A stretch of 64,000 nt of DNA from Mycolicibacterium pulveris (GTDB taxonomy: Bacteria; Actinomycetota; Actinomycetes; Mycobacteriales; Mycobacteriaceae), in assembly GCF_010725725.1 (NCBI RefSeq), contig NZ_AP022599.1, positions 2,170,001 through 2,234,000 of the forward strand, in the 5' to 3' direction. Numbering within the stretch: position 1 is the stretch's first letter; every line of letters starts with the position of its first letter. The notes under the pieces were generated by a model that saw only the letters and a list, made by a program, of their open reading frames with translations, did not search any database and was not told where the DNA came from. Shown here in pieces: positions 31,322-42,046 of the stretch. The translations under genes and the position numbers were made by a program.

Positions 31322-31984
31322 GTGACGACGACGCTCGACGAGGGTGCGTCCGACTCGCGTCCTGCCGTCCTGTTCCGCGACCGGCTGCTCGACGGCATGG
31401 CCGAGTCGATCGCCGAACGCGGTTACCGCGACACCACGGTCGCGGACATCGTCCGGCACGCGCACACCTCGAAACGCACGTTCTACGAGCAGTTCTCCAG
31501 CAAGGCCGAGTGCCTCATCGAACTGGCGCGGCGAAACAACGAGATGCTGATCGCCAGCATCCGCGCCGCGGTCGATCCCGCGGCCGACTGGCGCGAGCAG
31601 ATCCGCAGCGCGGTCACCGCGTACGTCGACCACATCGCGGCCCGGCCCGCGGTGACGCTGAGCTGGATCAGGGAGGCGCCCGCGCTCGGCGACGTGGCCG
31701 CGCCGCTGCACCGCCAGGCGATGGCGAACCTCACCGAGATGCTGGTCGATCTCAGCGACAGTCCCGGCTTCCGTCGCGCGGGGATTTCACCGATCCCCCG
31801 CCCGCTTGCGCTCATCCTGCTCGGCGGGCTGCGGGAGCTGACCGCGCTGTTCGTCGAGGACGGCCGCGACGTGCGCGGCATCGTCGAGCCGGCGATCACC
31901 GCGTCGACGGCGATCCTCGGTCCGGCTTTGTCCGCCGATACTGAAGATATGCACGCGAATCGGCAGCACGAATTCCGCGCATGA
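31322..31984 (+). CDS. TetR-family regulator (Rv0135c-like)
   Basis: The 220-residue protein has an N-terminal TetR helix-turn-helix (ERGYRDTTVADIVRHAHTSKRTFYEQFSSK, about residues 32-61) and a variable ligand domain. The GTG at 31322 follows AGGGGGA, which fixes the start; codons upstream lie in the operator region. The last residues (about HANRQHEFRA) and the stop codon are encoded by an inverted repeat (copy B), so the tail is an acquired extension. It probably represses cyp138 and itself. Confidence 0.83.
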   Translation: MTTTLDEGASDSRPAVLFRDRLLDGMAESIAERGYRDTTVADIVRHAHTSKRTFYEQFSSKAECLIELARRNNEMLIASIRAAVDPAADWREQIRSAVTAYVDHIAARPAVTLSWIREAPALGDVAAPLHRQAMANLTEMLVDLSDSPGFRRAGISPIPRPLALILLGGLRELTALFVEDGRDVRGIVEPAITASTAILGPALSADTEDMHANRQHEFRA

Positions 31985-31990
31985 GTTCAG
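31941..31990. repeat. Imperfect inverted repeat, copy B
   Basis: Arms CTGAAGATATGCACGCGAAT (31941-31960) and 31972-31990 pair imperfectly. The left arm shares CTGAA and TGCACGCGAAT with copy A at 26418. The element supplies the last codons and stop of the TetR gene and again lies between convergent genes. Confidence 0.6.
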
Positions 31991-32002
31991 TTTCGACGAG
32001 GA

Positions 32003-32572
32003 TCACTTCAGAATCAGCCGCGCGGACTTCTCCAACCGCGCGGCGATGTCGGCGTAGGAGGCATAGCCCATCCCGGCGCGCACCAGCGCTCCCGAGCACA
32101 GCATCTCCAGCGAGTCGATGACGTCGGGGTCGATGTCCGGTCCGAGGGCGGCGGCGAGCCGCTCGCGGATATCGAAGCCGATGCGTTGGCGCAGCACCTC
32201 CACGTCGGGGTCCTTGCCGAGCAGCGCGGTGGTCACCGCGCCGGCGAACTCGGGCTCGTCGGCGACCAGCAACGCGATGTGACGCAGCACCTCAGTGACC
32301 CGGGACGCCGGGTCCGCCGACTCCTGCGCCGTCGGCGGCGAGGCGGCCAGCCGGCGCCAAAACACCTCGGCGACAAGGTGTTCCTTCGAAGAGAAGTAGG
32401 TGTAGGCGGTGGCGGCCCCGACCCCGGCCTCGGCGGCCACCCGCCGCACCGTGAGGGCCGCGAACCCCTCGCGGCACAGCAGCTCGAGTGCGGCCCGACC
32501 CAGCCGGTCGACGGTCTCGGCTTGCCTTGCGGTCAGACGGCGCCGAGTCGCCTCAAGAGCCGTGTCAGACAC
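32003..32572 (-). CDS. TetR-family regulator of the glycosyltransferase operon (predicted)
   Basis: The 189-residue protein has a TetR DNA-binding domain (EGFAALTVRRVAAEAGVGAATAYTYFSSKEHL) and a C-terminal helical ligand domain. The GTG at 32572 is preferred to the ATG at 32599 because the -35 TTGCTG and -10 TAGCGT boxes place the transcription start at about 32573, downstream of that ATG, so the mRNA is nearly leaderless. The operator overlapping this start recurs in front of the glycosyltransferase operon. Confidence 0.75.
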   Translation of the reverse strand: MSDTALEATRRRLTARQAETVDRLGRAALELLCREGFAALTVRRVAAEAGVGAATAYTYFSSKEHLVAEVFWRRLAASPPTAQESADPASRVTEVLRHIALLVADEPEFAGAVTTALLGKDPDVEVLRQRIGFDIRERLAAALGPDIDPDVIDSLEMLCSGALVRAGMGYASYADIAARLEKSARLILK

Positions 32573-32609
32573 ATGTCCGGACGCTACTACAACGCCCATG
32601 CACCAGCAA
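32565..32609 (-). promoter_or_regulatory. Promoter and self-operator of the TetR gene
   Basis: On the minus strand: -35 TTGCTG (32604-32609), 17-nt spacer, -10 TAGCGT (32581-32586), then immediately the dyad CCGGACA-TG-TGTCTGA (32565-32580) covering the transcription start and start codon. The arrangement is the same as at 36416-36460. Confidence 0.65.
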
Positions 32610-32630
32610 CGAACCGACCCGATAGGTTAG

Positions 32631-34372
<1,742 letters not shown>

Positions 34373-34386
<14 letters not shown>

Positions 34387-35104
34387 CGGGTACCCCCGGC
34401 TTCCTGAAGTACAGCGCCACGCTCTTGCCGATCAGCGGATTGAGCACCGACTCCGCGGTGCGGGTGAGCCACGGCCGGCTGACCATGTCCCACACCAGCA
34501 GGCGATGATAGGCCGCCACCGCGGGATGATTCGAATTCTCCGTTCCCACAGCGCACTTCAGCCACCAGTACGGGGAGTGCAGCGCGTGGGCGTGGTGGGT
34601 GTGGGTGAGCCGAAGACCGTGGGCCAGCACCTTGTCACGCAGCCTGTCGGCGTGGTAGATCCGCACGTGCCCACCCTCGTTCGCGTGGTACTCGTCGGAC
34701 AGCATCCAGCAGATCTTCTCGGGCAGCCATCGCGGCACGGTGATCGCCAGTGCGCCCCCCGGCGCCAGCACGCGCACCAGTTCGGAGATCGCCCTGTCGT
34801 CCTCGGGCACGTGCTCGAGAATCTCCGAGGCGATGACGCAGTCGAAAGTACCGTCCGCATAAGGCAAGTCGAGCGCGTCACCCTTGACCGCCTCGGCCTT
34901 GGCGGTGGCGGGCACCTCACCCTGCTCGCGCATGGCGGTCAGGATCTCGTCGACGTCGTTGAGGTCGGAGGCGTTCTGGTCGAACGCGATGACGTCGGCG
35001 CCGCGGCGGTACGCCTCGAAGCTGTGGCGCCCCGCGCCGCACCCGACGTCGATCAGCTTGGTGCCCGGACCGACACCGAGCCGGTCGAAGTCGACGGTCA
35101 GCAT
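34373..35104 (-). CDS. SAM-dependent methyltransferase (Methyltransf_11 type)
   Basis: The 243-residue protein has motif I LIDVGCGAGRHSFEAYRRG, acidic VIAFDQN, and the post-motif CVIASEILEHVPEDDRAISELVRVLAPGG. The C-terminal half is rich in His and Trp (THTHHAHALHSPYWW) and may bind the acceptor. It overlaps the glycosyltransferase gene by 7 nt and the next gene by 14 nt. Probably it methylates a glycosylated product of this operon. Confidence 0.8.
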
Positions 35105-36333
35105 GCGCTGACCCGCTCACACGCCCGCTCGTAGACCGCAACGGTCTGTGCTGCAACGGATTCCCAGCTGAACACGTCCAACGCGCGACGCCGCCCGGCC
35201 TCGCCCAGACGGCGCAGTTCCTGCGGTGAATCCAGCAGTTCGCCGAGCACCTTGGTGAGCTCGTCGACGTCGGCGGGCCGGACCAACCGGGCACATTCGC
35301 CGTCGGGGCCGACGACCTCGGGCAGCGCGCCGGCACGGCTGGCGACGATCGGCGTGCCGCTGGCCATGGCCTCCACCGCGGGCAGCGAGAAACCCTCGTA
35401 AAGCGAAGGGATACAGGCGACTTCGGCCGAAGCCAGCAGTTCGGCCAGCTCCGCGTCGGACAGCCCGCTCGAGCTGTGCACGATGTCGGAGATGCCCAGC
35501 TCGGCGATCAGCTTCTCGGTCGGCCCGTTGGGTTCGAGCTTGGCCACCAGTTGCAGTTCGAGGTCGCGTTCCACGCGCAGCCGCGCGACGGCATGCAGCA
35601 GATGGCTGACGCCTTTGAGCGGCACGTCGGCGCTGGCGATCGCGATGATGCGGTTGCGCACCCGGCGCTGCGCCGGTTTGAACATCTCGGTGTCCACGCC
35701 CAGCGGCACCACGTTCAGCTGGCGCGGCGCCACCCCGAAGTCCTCGGCGATGTCGGCCGCCGACGTGGACGACACGGTCAGGATCTCGGGGATCTCGCGG
35801 GCGATCTGCTTCTGCATCTCGGCGAAGCCGTACCAGCGCCGCACCAGCGGCTTGCGCCACCACGGCGCGGCCGCGACGTCGAGAACCCGATCCCGGGTGA
35901 TCGGGTGGTGCACCGTGGCCACCACGGGAAGGCCCATCTCGGCGATCTTTCGCAACCCGGTGCCGAGGCACTGGTTGTCGTGCACCACGTCGAACTCGTC
36001 GAGGCGTTCGGCCAGGGCCCGGGCGGCGCGCAGGCTGAACGTGCGCGGTTCGGGGAAGCCGGCCGTCCACGTTGTGAGCAGCTCGAGCAGATCGATGCGG
36101 GTCTTGATCTCGTTCGGCCACGGGATGCGGAACGGGTCGGGCTCGCGATACAGGTCCAGGCTGGGCACCTTGGTCAGCCGCACGCGGGGGTCCAGCCCCT
36201 CGGGATAGGGCTGGCCGGAGAACAACTCCACGTCGTGGCCCAACTCGACCAGCCCGCGGCTGAGGTAACGCACGTAGACCCCCTGCCCGCCACAGTGGGT
36301 CTTGCTCCGGTACGACAACAAGGCGATGCGCAT
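35098..36333 (-). CDS. GT4-family glycosyltransferase (GT-B fold)
   Basis: The 411-residue protein begins with the GT-B strand MRIALLSYRS and the Gly-rich GGQGVYVRYL loop. The donor half has the family motif PSLYEGFSLPAVEAMASGTPIVAS with the EX7E pair (Glu of YEG and of VEAM). NDP-sugar donor is expected; the acceptor is unknown. The ATG at 36333 starts exactly at the fold. It heads an operon of three overlapping genes behind the operator at 36416. Confidence 0.85.
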   Translation of the reverse strand: MRIALLSYRSKTHCGGQGVYVRYLSRGLVELGHDVELFSGQPYPEGLDPRVRLTKVPSLDLYREPDPFRIPWPNEIKTRIDLLELLTTWTAGFPEPRTFSLRAARALAERLDEFDVVHDNQCLGTGLRKIAEMGLPVVATVHHPITRDRVLDVAAAPWWRKPLVRRWYGFAEMQKQIAREIPEILTVSSTSAADIAEDFGVAPRQLNVVPLGVDTEMFKPAQRRVRNRIIAIASADVPLKGVSHLLHAVARLRVERDLELQLVAKLEPNGPTEKLIAELGISDIVHSSSGLSDAELAELLASAEVACIPSLYEGFSLPAVEAMASGTPIVASRAGALPEVVGPDGECARLVRPADVDELTKVLGELLDSPQELRRLGEAGRRRALDVFSWESVAAQTVAVYERACERVSAC

Positions 36334-36415
36334 GCTCAACTCACGATGCGCTGCGGCGGAGATATCCGAGGTCGGCGGCCAGGACAAAACGTGTCACGCA
36401 ACAACTCCGAACCCT

Positions 36416-36460
36416 CTGGACATGTGTCCAGACTATAGTTTGACGTGCTATCGGACGCAA
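36416..36460 (-). promoter_or_regulatory. Promoter and TetR-type operator of the glycosyltransferase operon
   Basis: On the minus strand: -35 TTGCGT (36455-36460), 17-nt spacer, -10 TATAGT (36432-36437), then the perfect dyad CTGGACA-CA-TGTCCAG (36416-36431) covering the expected transcription start. It is nearly the same sequence and layout as the TetR promoter at 32565-32609. The leader to the ATG is about 92 nt. Confidence 0.68.
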
Positions 36461-36552
36461 AGCGGCCGCACTGCTCTGACTATCACAGCCGTCGGGGACG
36501 GCGATTTCCGGCCTCCCGATTCCACCGCTTGGCCACGGGGTATCCGCCGACA

Positions 36553-36978
36553 ATGAGCAGGCATATCGAGGCCACCTTCGAGATCGGTAGCTGGGACGAG
36601 ACGCCGTTCGAGGACGGCGACGAGGGCACCAAACTCACCGAGGCGCTGGTGGCCAAACGCTACGACGGCGACATCAAGGGCACGTCCACCACCAAGTGGC
36701 TGCTGGCCTACGCGCCGGACAAGTCGGCGCTCTACGTCGGCATCGAACATCTCACCGGCAGCGTCGGCGGCATGACGGGCGGCCTGGTGCTGTTGCACGA
36801 CGGCACCTATCGCGACGGGGTGGCCAGCGCGGAACTGCGCATCGCATCGGGCTCGGGTGAACTGGCCAACGCGGCGGGCACCGGCAGCTTCCGCGCCGAT
36901 CCGGGCGGGTCCATCACGCTGGACCTCGACGGTCTCGACACCGCGATCGCGGAGGGCTCGCGGGAAAACCGCGTCTGA
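36553..36978 (+). CDS. DUF3224 protein
   Basis: The 141-residue protein has the DUF3224 pattern: IEATFEIGSWDETPF at the start, KRYDGDIKGTSTTKWLLAY, and FRADPGGSITLDLD near the end. The fold is a closed beta barrel related to allene oxide cyclase; function in bacteria is unknown. It is divergent from the glycosyltransferase operon and shares the 219-nt intergenic region with its operator. Confidence 0.8.
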   Translation: MSRHIEATFEIGSWDETPFEDGDEGTKLTEALVAKRYDGDIKGTSTTKWLLAYAPDKSALYVGIEHLTGSVGGMTGGLVLLHDGTYRDGVASAELRIASGSGELANAAGTGSFRADPGGSITLDLDGLDTAIAEGSRENRV

Positions 36979-37069
36979 TCCCCGGCGCCCGGCCGTGCTC
37001 ACCTGCCGCGCGAAACGGCGTGAGCACCATACGATGTCGTGACCGGGTGAGTTCGACGGGGGGAAGGCG

Positions 37070-37552
37070 ATGGAGGCGTTCGAGAAGCTGGTCTCGATGC
37101 TGGACTATCCGATGTTCGTCGTGACCACCCGCGCCGGTGAGCAGCGAGCGGGCTGCCTGATCGGGTTCAGCAGCCAGGTCAGCATCGAGCCGGCCCGGTT
37201 CCTGGTCGGGCTGTCCAAGCGCAACCACACCTTCCGCGTCGCACAGGATGCGTCGCATCTGGCGGTGCACCTGCTGCCGCGACGCCACCGCGACCTGGCC
37301 CGGTTGTTCGGTAGCGAGACCGGCGACGACACCGACAAGTTCGCGCGCTGCTCGTGGCACCCCGGCCCCCATGACCTGCCGGTCCTCGACGACGCGGCGG
37401 GCTGGTTCGTGGGTGAGGTGCTCAACCGCTATGACCTGGGCGACCACGTCGGGCACCTCTTGGAGCCGGTCGCGGGCAGCGCCCCGGAGCGCTTCGACGA
37501 GCTCGTCACCTTCGCCGACGTGCGGGATCTGGAACCCGGTCACGAGGCCTGA
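37070..37552 (+). CDS. Flavin reductase-like domain protein
   Basis: The 160-residue protein has the split beta-barrel flavin reductase fold: PMFVVTTRAGEQRAGCLIGFSSQVSIEPARFLVGLSK forms the FMN site, followed by FRVAQDASHLAVHLL. Such proteins reduce FMN or use it for oxygenation partners. GGGGGAAGG 3 nt before the ATG is a ribosome site. No partner monooxygenase is adjacent. A long hairpin follows the stop. Confidence 0.8.
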   Translation: MEAFEKLVSMLDYPMFVVTTRAGEQRAGCLIGFSSQVSIEPARFLVGLSKRNHTFRVAQDASHLAVHLLPRRHRDLARLFGSETGDDTDKFARCSWHPGPHDLPVLDDAAGWFVGEVLNRYDLGDHVGHLLEPVAGSAPERFDELVTFADVRDLEPGHEA

Positions 37553-37557
37553 ACCTT

Positions 37558-37623
37558 CCCGCGAGTGTGGGGTTTGCGCACGAGAAACGCGCTGCGGCGT
37601 GCGGGTAACCCACGTTCGGCGGG
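37558..37623. repeat. Long imperfect hairpin, terminator or mycobacterial palindromic repeat
   Basis: Arms at 37558-37582 and 37598-37623 pair over about 20 of 25 bp, with GCGAGTGTGGGG on one side and CCCACGTTCGGC on the other. It begins 6 nt after a stop codon. The GAGTGTGGGT-type arm resembles palindromes I recall downstream of many mycobacterial genes. Confidence 0.55.
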
Positions 37624-37812
37624 AGCCTGCCGGCGTCAGGCGGCGTCAGATTGCGGAACCGGGCACCTCCGCGGGCCCTTAAGATTGGCTGCGTGCTATC
37701 GGCCGATCGGCGTGACGTGAGGCTTCGCCCTGTCCACGCAGCGGCGCGGCGTTTGCTGTCGATGTGCCAGCACACTGTCATCCGACGCGCCGACACCGAA
37801 GGGTCGTAGCCG

Positions 37813-39159
37813 GTGCACCGCCTCGTCGCGCTGTCGGCAGCACTGCTGCTGGCGCTGGCCGGCGCGCCCGTCGCCGGGGCGCTCGAACCGCCGACGATCG
37901 ACCCGGCCGCCCTACCGCCCGACGAGACGGGCCCCGACCAGCCCACCGAGCAGCGCCGCGCGTGCACCGCGCCCGCGGTGTTCCCAGACTCCAACTTCGC
38001 CGACAAACCGTGGGCCAGCGACTACCTGCGGCTCGCCGAGGCGCAGAGATTCGCAACGGGCGCGGGCGTAACTGTCGCGGTGATCGACACCGGAGTGAAC
38101 GGTTCGCCGCGGGTGCCTGCCGAGCCCGGCGGGGATTTCGTGGACCAGGCGGGCAACGGCATGTCGGACTGCGACGCCCACGGCACGCTCACCGCCTCGA
38201 TCGTGGCGGGCAGGCCGGCCCCCACCGACGGGTTCATCGGGGTGGCGCCCGATGCCCGCATCCTGTCGCTGCGCCAGACGTCGGCGGCGTTTCAGCCGGT
38301 GGGGGCCCGCACCGATCCCAACGACCCCAACACCACGCAGACCGCGGGGTCGCTGCGCAGCCTGGCCCGTGCCGTCGTGCACGCGGCCAACCTCGGCGCG
38401 CAGGTCATCAACATCAGCGAAGCCGCCTGCTACAAGGTCACCCGCCCGATCGACGAAGCGAGCCTCGGCGCCGCGATCAACTACGCGGTCAATGTCAAGG
38501 GTGCGGTCGTCATCGTCGCCGCAGGCAACACGGGCCAGGACTGCACACAGAACCCACCGCCGGATCCGGCGCTGCCCGCCGATCCGCGCGGTTGGGAGCG
38601 GGTGCAGACCATCGTCAGCCCGGCCTGGTACTCGCCGCTGGTGCTGACGGTCGGTGGCATCGCCCAAAACGGGCAACCGAGCAGCTTCTCGATGTCGGGG
38701 CCGTGGCTGGGCGCCGCGGCACCCGCGGAGAACCTGACCGCGCTCGGCTACGACGGCAACCCGGTCAACGCGCTGCACGGCGAGGACGGCCTGATCCCGA
38801 TCGGCGGCACGTCGTTCGCGGCGGCCTACGTCTCGGGACTGGCCGCCCTGCTCAGGCAACGCTTCCCCGAGCTGACGCCCGCCCAGATCATCAACCGGAT
38901 CACCGCGACCGCCCGGCATCCGGGCGGCGGGGTGGACAACTACGTCGGTGCCGGCGTCATCGACCCGGTGGCGGCGCTGACCTGGGAGGTGCCCGCCGGG
39001 CCTGAGCGAGCGCCCTACCGGGTCAAGGAGATTCCGCCGCCGGTGCACGTTCCGCCGCCGGATCGCGGACCGATCACCGCGGTCGTCGTCGCGGGGGCGG
39101 CTCTGGCGCTTGCCATCGGGCTCGGCGCCCTTGCCCGACGCGCGTTGAGGCGCAGATGA
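37813..39159 (+). CDS. mycP1: Mycosin-1, ESX-1 subtilisin-like protease
   Basis: The 448-residue serine protease has a signal peptide (about 1-23), catalytic Asp92 (VIDTGVN), His123 (DAHGT) and Ser334 (GGTSFAAA), a Pro-rich linker, and one C-terminal transmembrane helix (about 420-440). Mycosins cap the type VII secretion channel; MycP1 cleaves EspB. It is called type 1 because the next genes are eccE of type 1 length, espB and espL. The start is GTG at 37813. The stop overlaps eccE1 as ATGA. Confidence 0.9.
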   Translation: MHRLVALSAALLLALAGAPVAGALEPPTIDPAALPPDETGPDQPTEQRRACTAPAVFPDSNFADKPWASDYLRLAEAQRFATGAGVTVAVIDTGVNGSPRVPAEPGGDFVDQAGNGMSDCDAHGTLTASIVAGRPAPTDGFIGVAPDARILSLRQTSAAFQPVGARTDPNDPNTTQTAGSLRSLARAVVHAANLGAQVINISEAACYKVTRPIDEASLGAAINYAVNVKGAVVIVAAGNTGQDCTQNPPPDPALPADPRGWERVQTIVSPAWYSPLVLTVGGIAQNGQPSSFSMSGPWLGAAAPAENLTALGYDGNPVNALHGEDGLIPIGGTSFAAAYVSGLAALLRQRFPELTPAQIINRITATARHPGGGVDNYVGAGVIDPVAALTWEVPAGPERAPYRVKEIPPPVHVPPPDRGPITAVVVAGAALALAIGLGALARRALRRR

Positions 39160-40559
39160 ACAAGATCCGGACCCTCTTCGGGCTGCGCGTCACGACCGGA
39201 CACGCCGTCTGGGCCGCGGTGTTGGCGCCGGCCGCCGTCGTGTTGTTCGCCCAGCTCGACCTGCTGTGGTTGGGCGTCACGCTGGCGGTGCTCATCGTGC
39301 TTGCCGCGGTGGTGACGATCCGCGGCAGGCGCATCACCGGCTGGGTGGCGGCCGTCGTGGCGTGGCGGCGACGGCACCGCAACGTGCCGGACCGGCCGTC
39401 GGAGCCGGCCGTCGGCGCGACCGTGCTGCCCGGTGATCACGTCGCCGTGCGCTGGCACGACGAACGGCTGATGGCGGCGATCGAACTCGTTCCCCGGCCG
39501 TTCACGCCGACGGTGATCGTCAACGGCGAGGCCAAGACCGACGATGTGGTCGACACCCTGCTCGTCGAACGTCTGCTGGCCGCGCACTGCCCCGACCTCG
39601 AAGCCGACGTGGTGTCGGCCGGCTACCGGGTCGGCAAGACGGCCCCGGCGACGCTGGTGTCCCTCTACGAACAGGTGGTCGGGCCGTACCCGGCGCCCGC
39701 CAACCGGCGCACCTGGGTGGTGCTGCGCGCCGATCCGGAACACACCCGCAAGTCCTCGCAGCGGCGGGAGGCCGGAGTGGCGGGACTGGCCCGCTACCTG
39801 GTGTCCTCGGCGACCCGCATCGCAGACCAGTTGGCCGGCAACGGAATCGATGCACGCGTCGTGCGCAGCTTCGATGCGTTCGACCACGCCACCGAGATCA
39901 GCTTCGAGCGCGAAACCTGGTCGGCGATCAAGGGACGCAGCGCGTTCACCGCGGCCTACAGCGCTCCTGGCGGCCCGGATGTGTGGTGGTCGGCGCGCGC
40001 CGATCACACCATCACCCGGGTTCGGTTACGGCCGGGCTCCGCGCCGAGGACTACGGTGTTGTTGACGACATTGGCCAATCCAGCCACGCCACGGGGGTTT
40101 TCGTGTCTGTACGGTGGCCAGCGTGCCGCGTTCCACGGCATCACCCCGGTCACCGACCGCCATCACGAGCTGCCGATCGGCTCGGCGGGCGTGCTGGTCG
40201 GTGAGACCGCGGACCGCTACCCGGTATACATGCCGTTCGACGACGTCGACGCCAGCATCAACCTCGGTGACGCTCGGCTGTTGACCCAGTTCATCGTGCG
40301 CTCGGCCGCGGCTGGTGCGGTGGTCACGCTGTTGCCGCAGTTCAGCGAGTTCGCCGGGTTCGTCAACGGCCGCATCGGCGACGTGGCCAAGGTCGCGTGG
40401 CCGAATGCGACCACCTATCTCGGGCCGCACGCCGGTGTTGGTCGAGTCGTGTTGCGCGACAGCTTCATCGGTACTCCGCGCCATCACCAACTGCCGATCC
40501 GATTGATCAACCCGCGTGAGGAAAGCCGCTACCAGATGGCGCTGAGGACGGAGGGGTAG
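39156..40559 (+). CDS. eccE1: ESX-1 secretion system component EccE1
   Basis: The 467-residue protein has two transmembrane helices close to the N-terminus (about 18-58) and a large cytosolic domain, as in EccE proteins that sit at the periphery of the ESX membrane complex. EccE1 of M. tuberculosis is 462 residues; EccE3 is much shorter (331), which argues for ESX-1. It is coupled to mycP1 by a 4-nt overlap and ends 2 nt before espB. Confidence 0.88.
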   Translation: MNKIRTLFGLRVTTGHAVWAAVLAPAAVVLFAQLDLLWLGVTLAVLIVLAAVVTIRGRRITGWVAAVVAWRRRHRNVPDRPSEPAVGATVLPGDHVAVRWHDERLMAAIELVPRPFTPTVIVNGEAKTDDVVDTLLVERLLAAHCPDLEADVVSAGYRVGKTAPATLVSLYEQVVGPYPAPANRRTWVVLRADPEHTRKSSQRREAGVAGLARYLVSSATRIADQLAGNGIDARVVRSFDAFDHATEISFERETWSAIKGRSAFTAAYSAPGGPDVWWSARADHTITRVRLRPGSAPRTTVLLTTLANPATPRGFSCLYGGQRAAFHGITPVTDRHHELPIGSAGVLVGETADRYPVYMPFDDVDASINLGDARLLTQFIVRSAAAGAVVTLLPQFSEFAGFVNGRIGDVAKVAWPNATTYLGPHAGVGRVVLRDSFIGTPRHHQLPIRLINPREESRYQMALRTEG

Positions 40560-40561
40560 CC

Positions 40562-42046
40562 ATGTCAGCAGAAGTGCGAGTCGACCCCGCGAGCCTCAGG
40601 GCGCAGGCGGCGACGATGCGCCGGCTCACATGGTCGATCCCCACGGTGCATCCGGTACCGCCGGACGCGTTGCCGCTGGCCAAGGACGCCGTCGACAACC
40701 TCAACGAGATCGCCCGGGTGCTCACCGGTTACCAGAACTGGGCCGAAGCCGAAAACCGCCACATCGCAGAGATGTTGGACGACGCCGCGGCGGCTTACGC
40801 GCGGGTCGACGACACCTTCGGGGACAGGCTCGACGACCCGGGCCGCCGGGCGGCGATCGAGGAGATCGCGCTGCCCACAGCGTCGACCCCGCTTCCCGCG
40901 CTCCCCGATGGTCCGACGACGCCGCGTCAGCTGAGCGCAGGTGAATACAGTGACGTCAAGAAGACGCACGGCGATCTGAACGCCGGTGATCACGGTGCGT
41001 CGCTGCAGATGGCCGAGGTGCAGTGGGGGCTCGCATCGGCGTTCGTCGAGAGCCACGCCGCACCGCGCGAGGTCACAAACTGGGAAGGTGCCGCCGCGGA
41101 CACGGCGCACGCCAGGATGACCGCGTTCAGCGCCTGGCTGCACGACCTGTCCGCGGCTTGGCAGCGGCTCGCGCAGGCGGCGGCCAAGGTGGGGGCGTCA
41201 CACCGGAACGCCACCAATCAACACATCCCCATCTTCACCAGATACGTTGCGCTGGAGGCACAGCTGGCCCAGGCCGCCGCCGGCGCCGATGTGGACGCCA
41301 TCGTCGACGAGCTGGGAGAGCTGCAGCGGCTCTCCGACGAGGTGCGTGAGGAGTACGCCAGGAACGCGACGGTGGACCCGGTGCGCCTCGAGGATCCGCC
41401 CGGTGCCGGTCGCGGTGGTGGCTCAGCGGGCGCGGGCGGGGCCCAGCCGGGCGGCGCGGCCACCGGCGGTCCCGATGCGACGGCCGAGCACTCGCTCGCG
41501 GGGCCGACGCCCGCCGCAGCCGGCCAGCCCGGCCGTGGCGTGCCCGCGAGCGGCGCTACCCCATCGGGTGGCGGGTCGCCGTCGGACGGCGGCGCTGCGG
41601 GTGGTGCGCCGGACAGCGCGCCCGGCGCCACGCCCACGGTCGCGTCGAAACCTCTGGCCGACCCGAGCCTGCGCCCCGCCGCGACCGCAGGCGGGGGTTC
41701 CGGAGGAGCCGGTGCAGGTGGCGGTGCAGGTGGTGGCAAAGGTGTTGGGGCGCAGTCGCTGTCACCTGCGGTGACGGCCGAGACCGTGGCTCCCGCACCG
41801 GTTCCGGTGACGTCGGCCGCGGCGGGCGCTGCTCCTGGGCCGTCGGCGACCGGACCGATGGCGGGCGGCATGGGAATGGCACCCATGCACGGTGGCGTCG
41901 GCGCAGGGCAAGGTAGGGAAAAGCGTCGCAACCCCGACTTGGCGCCCGACGAGGAGCTCTACACCGAGGACCGGCCCTGGACCGAGGCCGTGATCGGGAA
42001 CCGTCGGCGCCGGGGGGACGGCGGGGAGAACAAGGAACGTCAGTGA
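40562..42046 (+). CDS. espB: ESX-1 secreted protein EspB
   Basis: The 494-residue substrate has a PE/PPE-like helical N-terminal part with YARVD (YxxxD, Tyr79-Asp83) and WEG (WxG, Trp174-Gly176). Together these form the bipartite export signal. The C-terminal half (about 280-440) is Gly/Ala/Pro-rich and of low complexity, the part trimmed by MycP1 in M. tuberculosis. EspB oligomerises into rings outside the cytoplasm and binds lipids. Its TGA overlaps the espL GTG by 4 nt. Confidence 0.88.
   Translation: MSAEVRVDPASLRAQAATMRRLTWSIPTVHPVPPDALPLAKDAVDNLNEIARVLTGYQNWAEAENRHIAEMLDDAAAAYARVDDTFGDRLDDPGRRAAIEEIALPTASTPLPALPDGPTTPRQLSAGEYSDVKKTHGDLNAGDHGASLQMAEVQWGLASAFVESHAAPREVTNWEGAAADTAHARMTAFSAWLHDLSAAWQRLAQAAAKVGASHRNATNQHIPIFTRYVALEAQLAQAAAGADVDAIVDELGELQRLSDEVREEYARNATVDPVRLEDPPGAGRGGGSAGAGGAQPGGAATGGPDATAEHSLAGPTPAAAGQPGRGVPASGATPSGGGSPSDGGAAGGAPDSAPGATPTVASKPLADPSLRPAATAGGGSGGAGAGGGAGGGKGVGAQSLSPAVTAETVAPAPVPVTSAAAGAAPGPSATGPMAGGMGMAPMHGGVGAGQGREKRRNPDLAPDEELYTEDRPWTEAVIGNRRRRGDGGENKERQ

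Noticed and set aside
40093..40108. GGGGGTTTTCGTGTCT, nearly identical to one arm of the terminator at 3059-3106
   Set aside because: It is inside eccE1 coding sequence and has no partner arm, so it is most likely coincidence.
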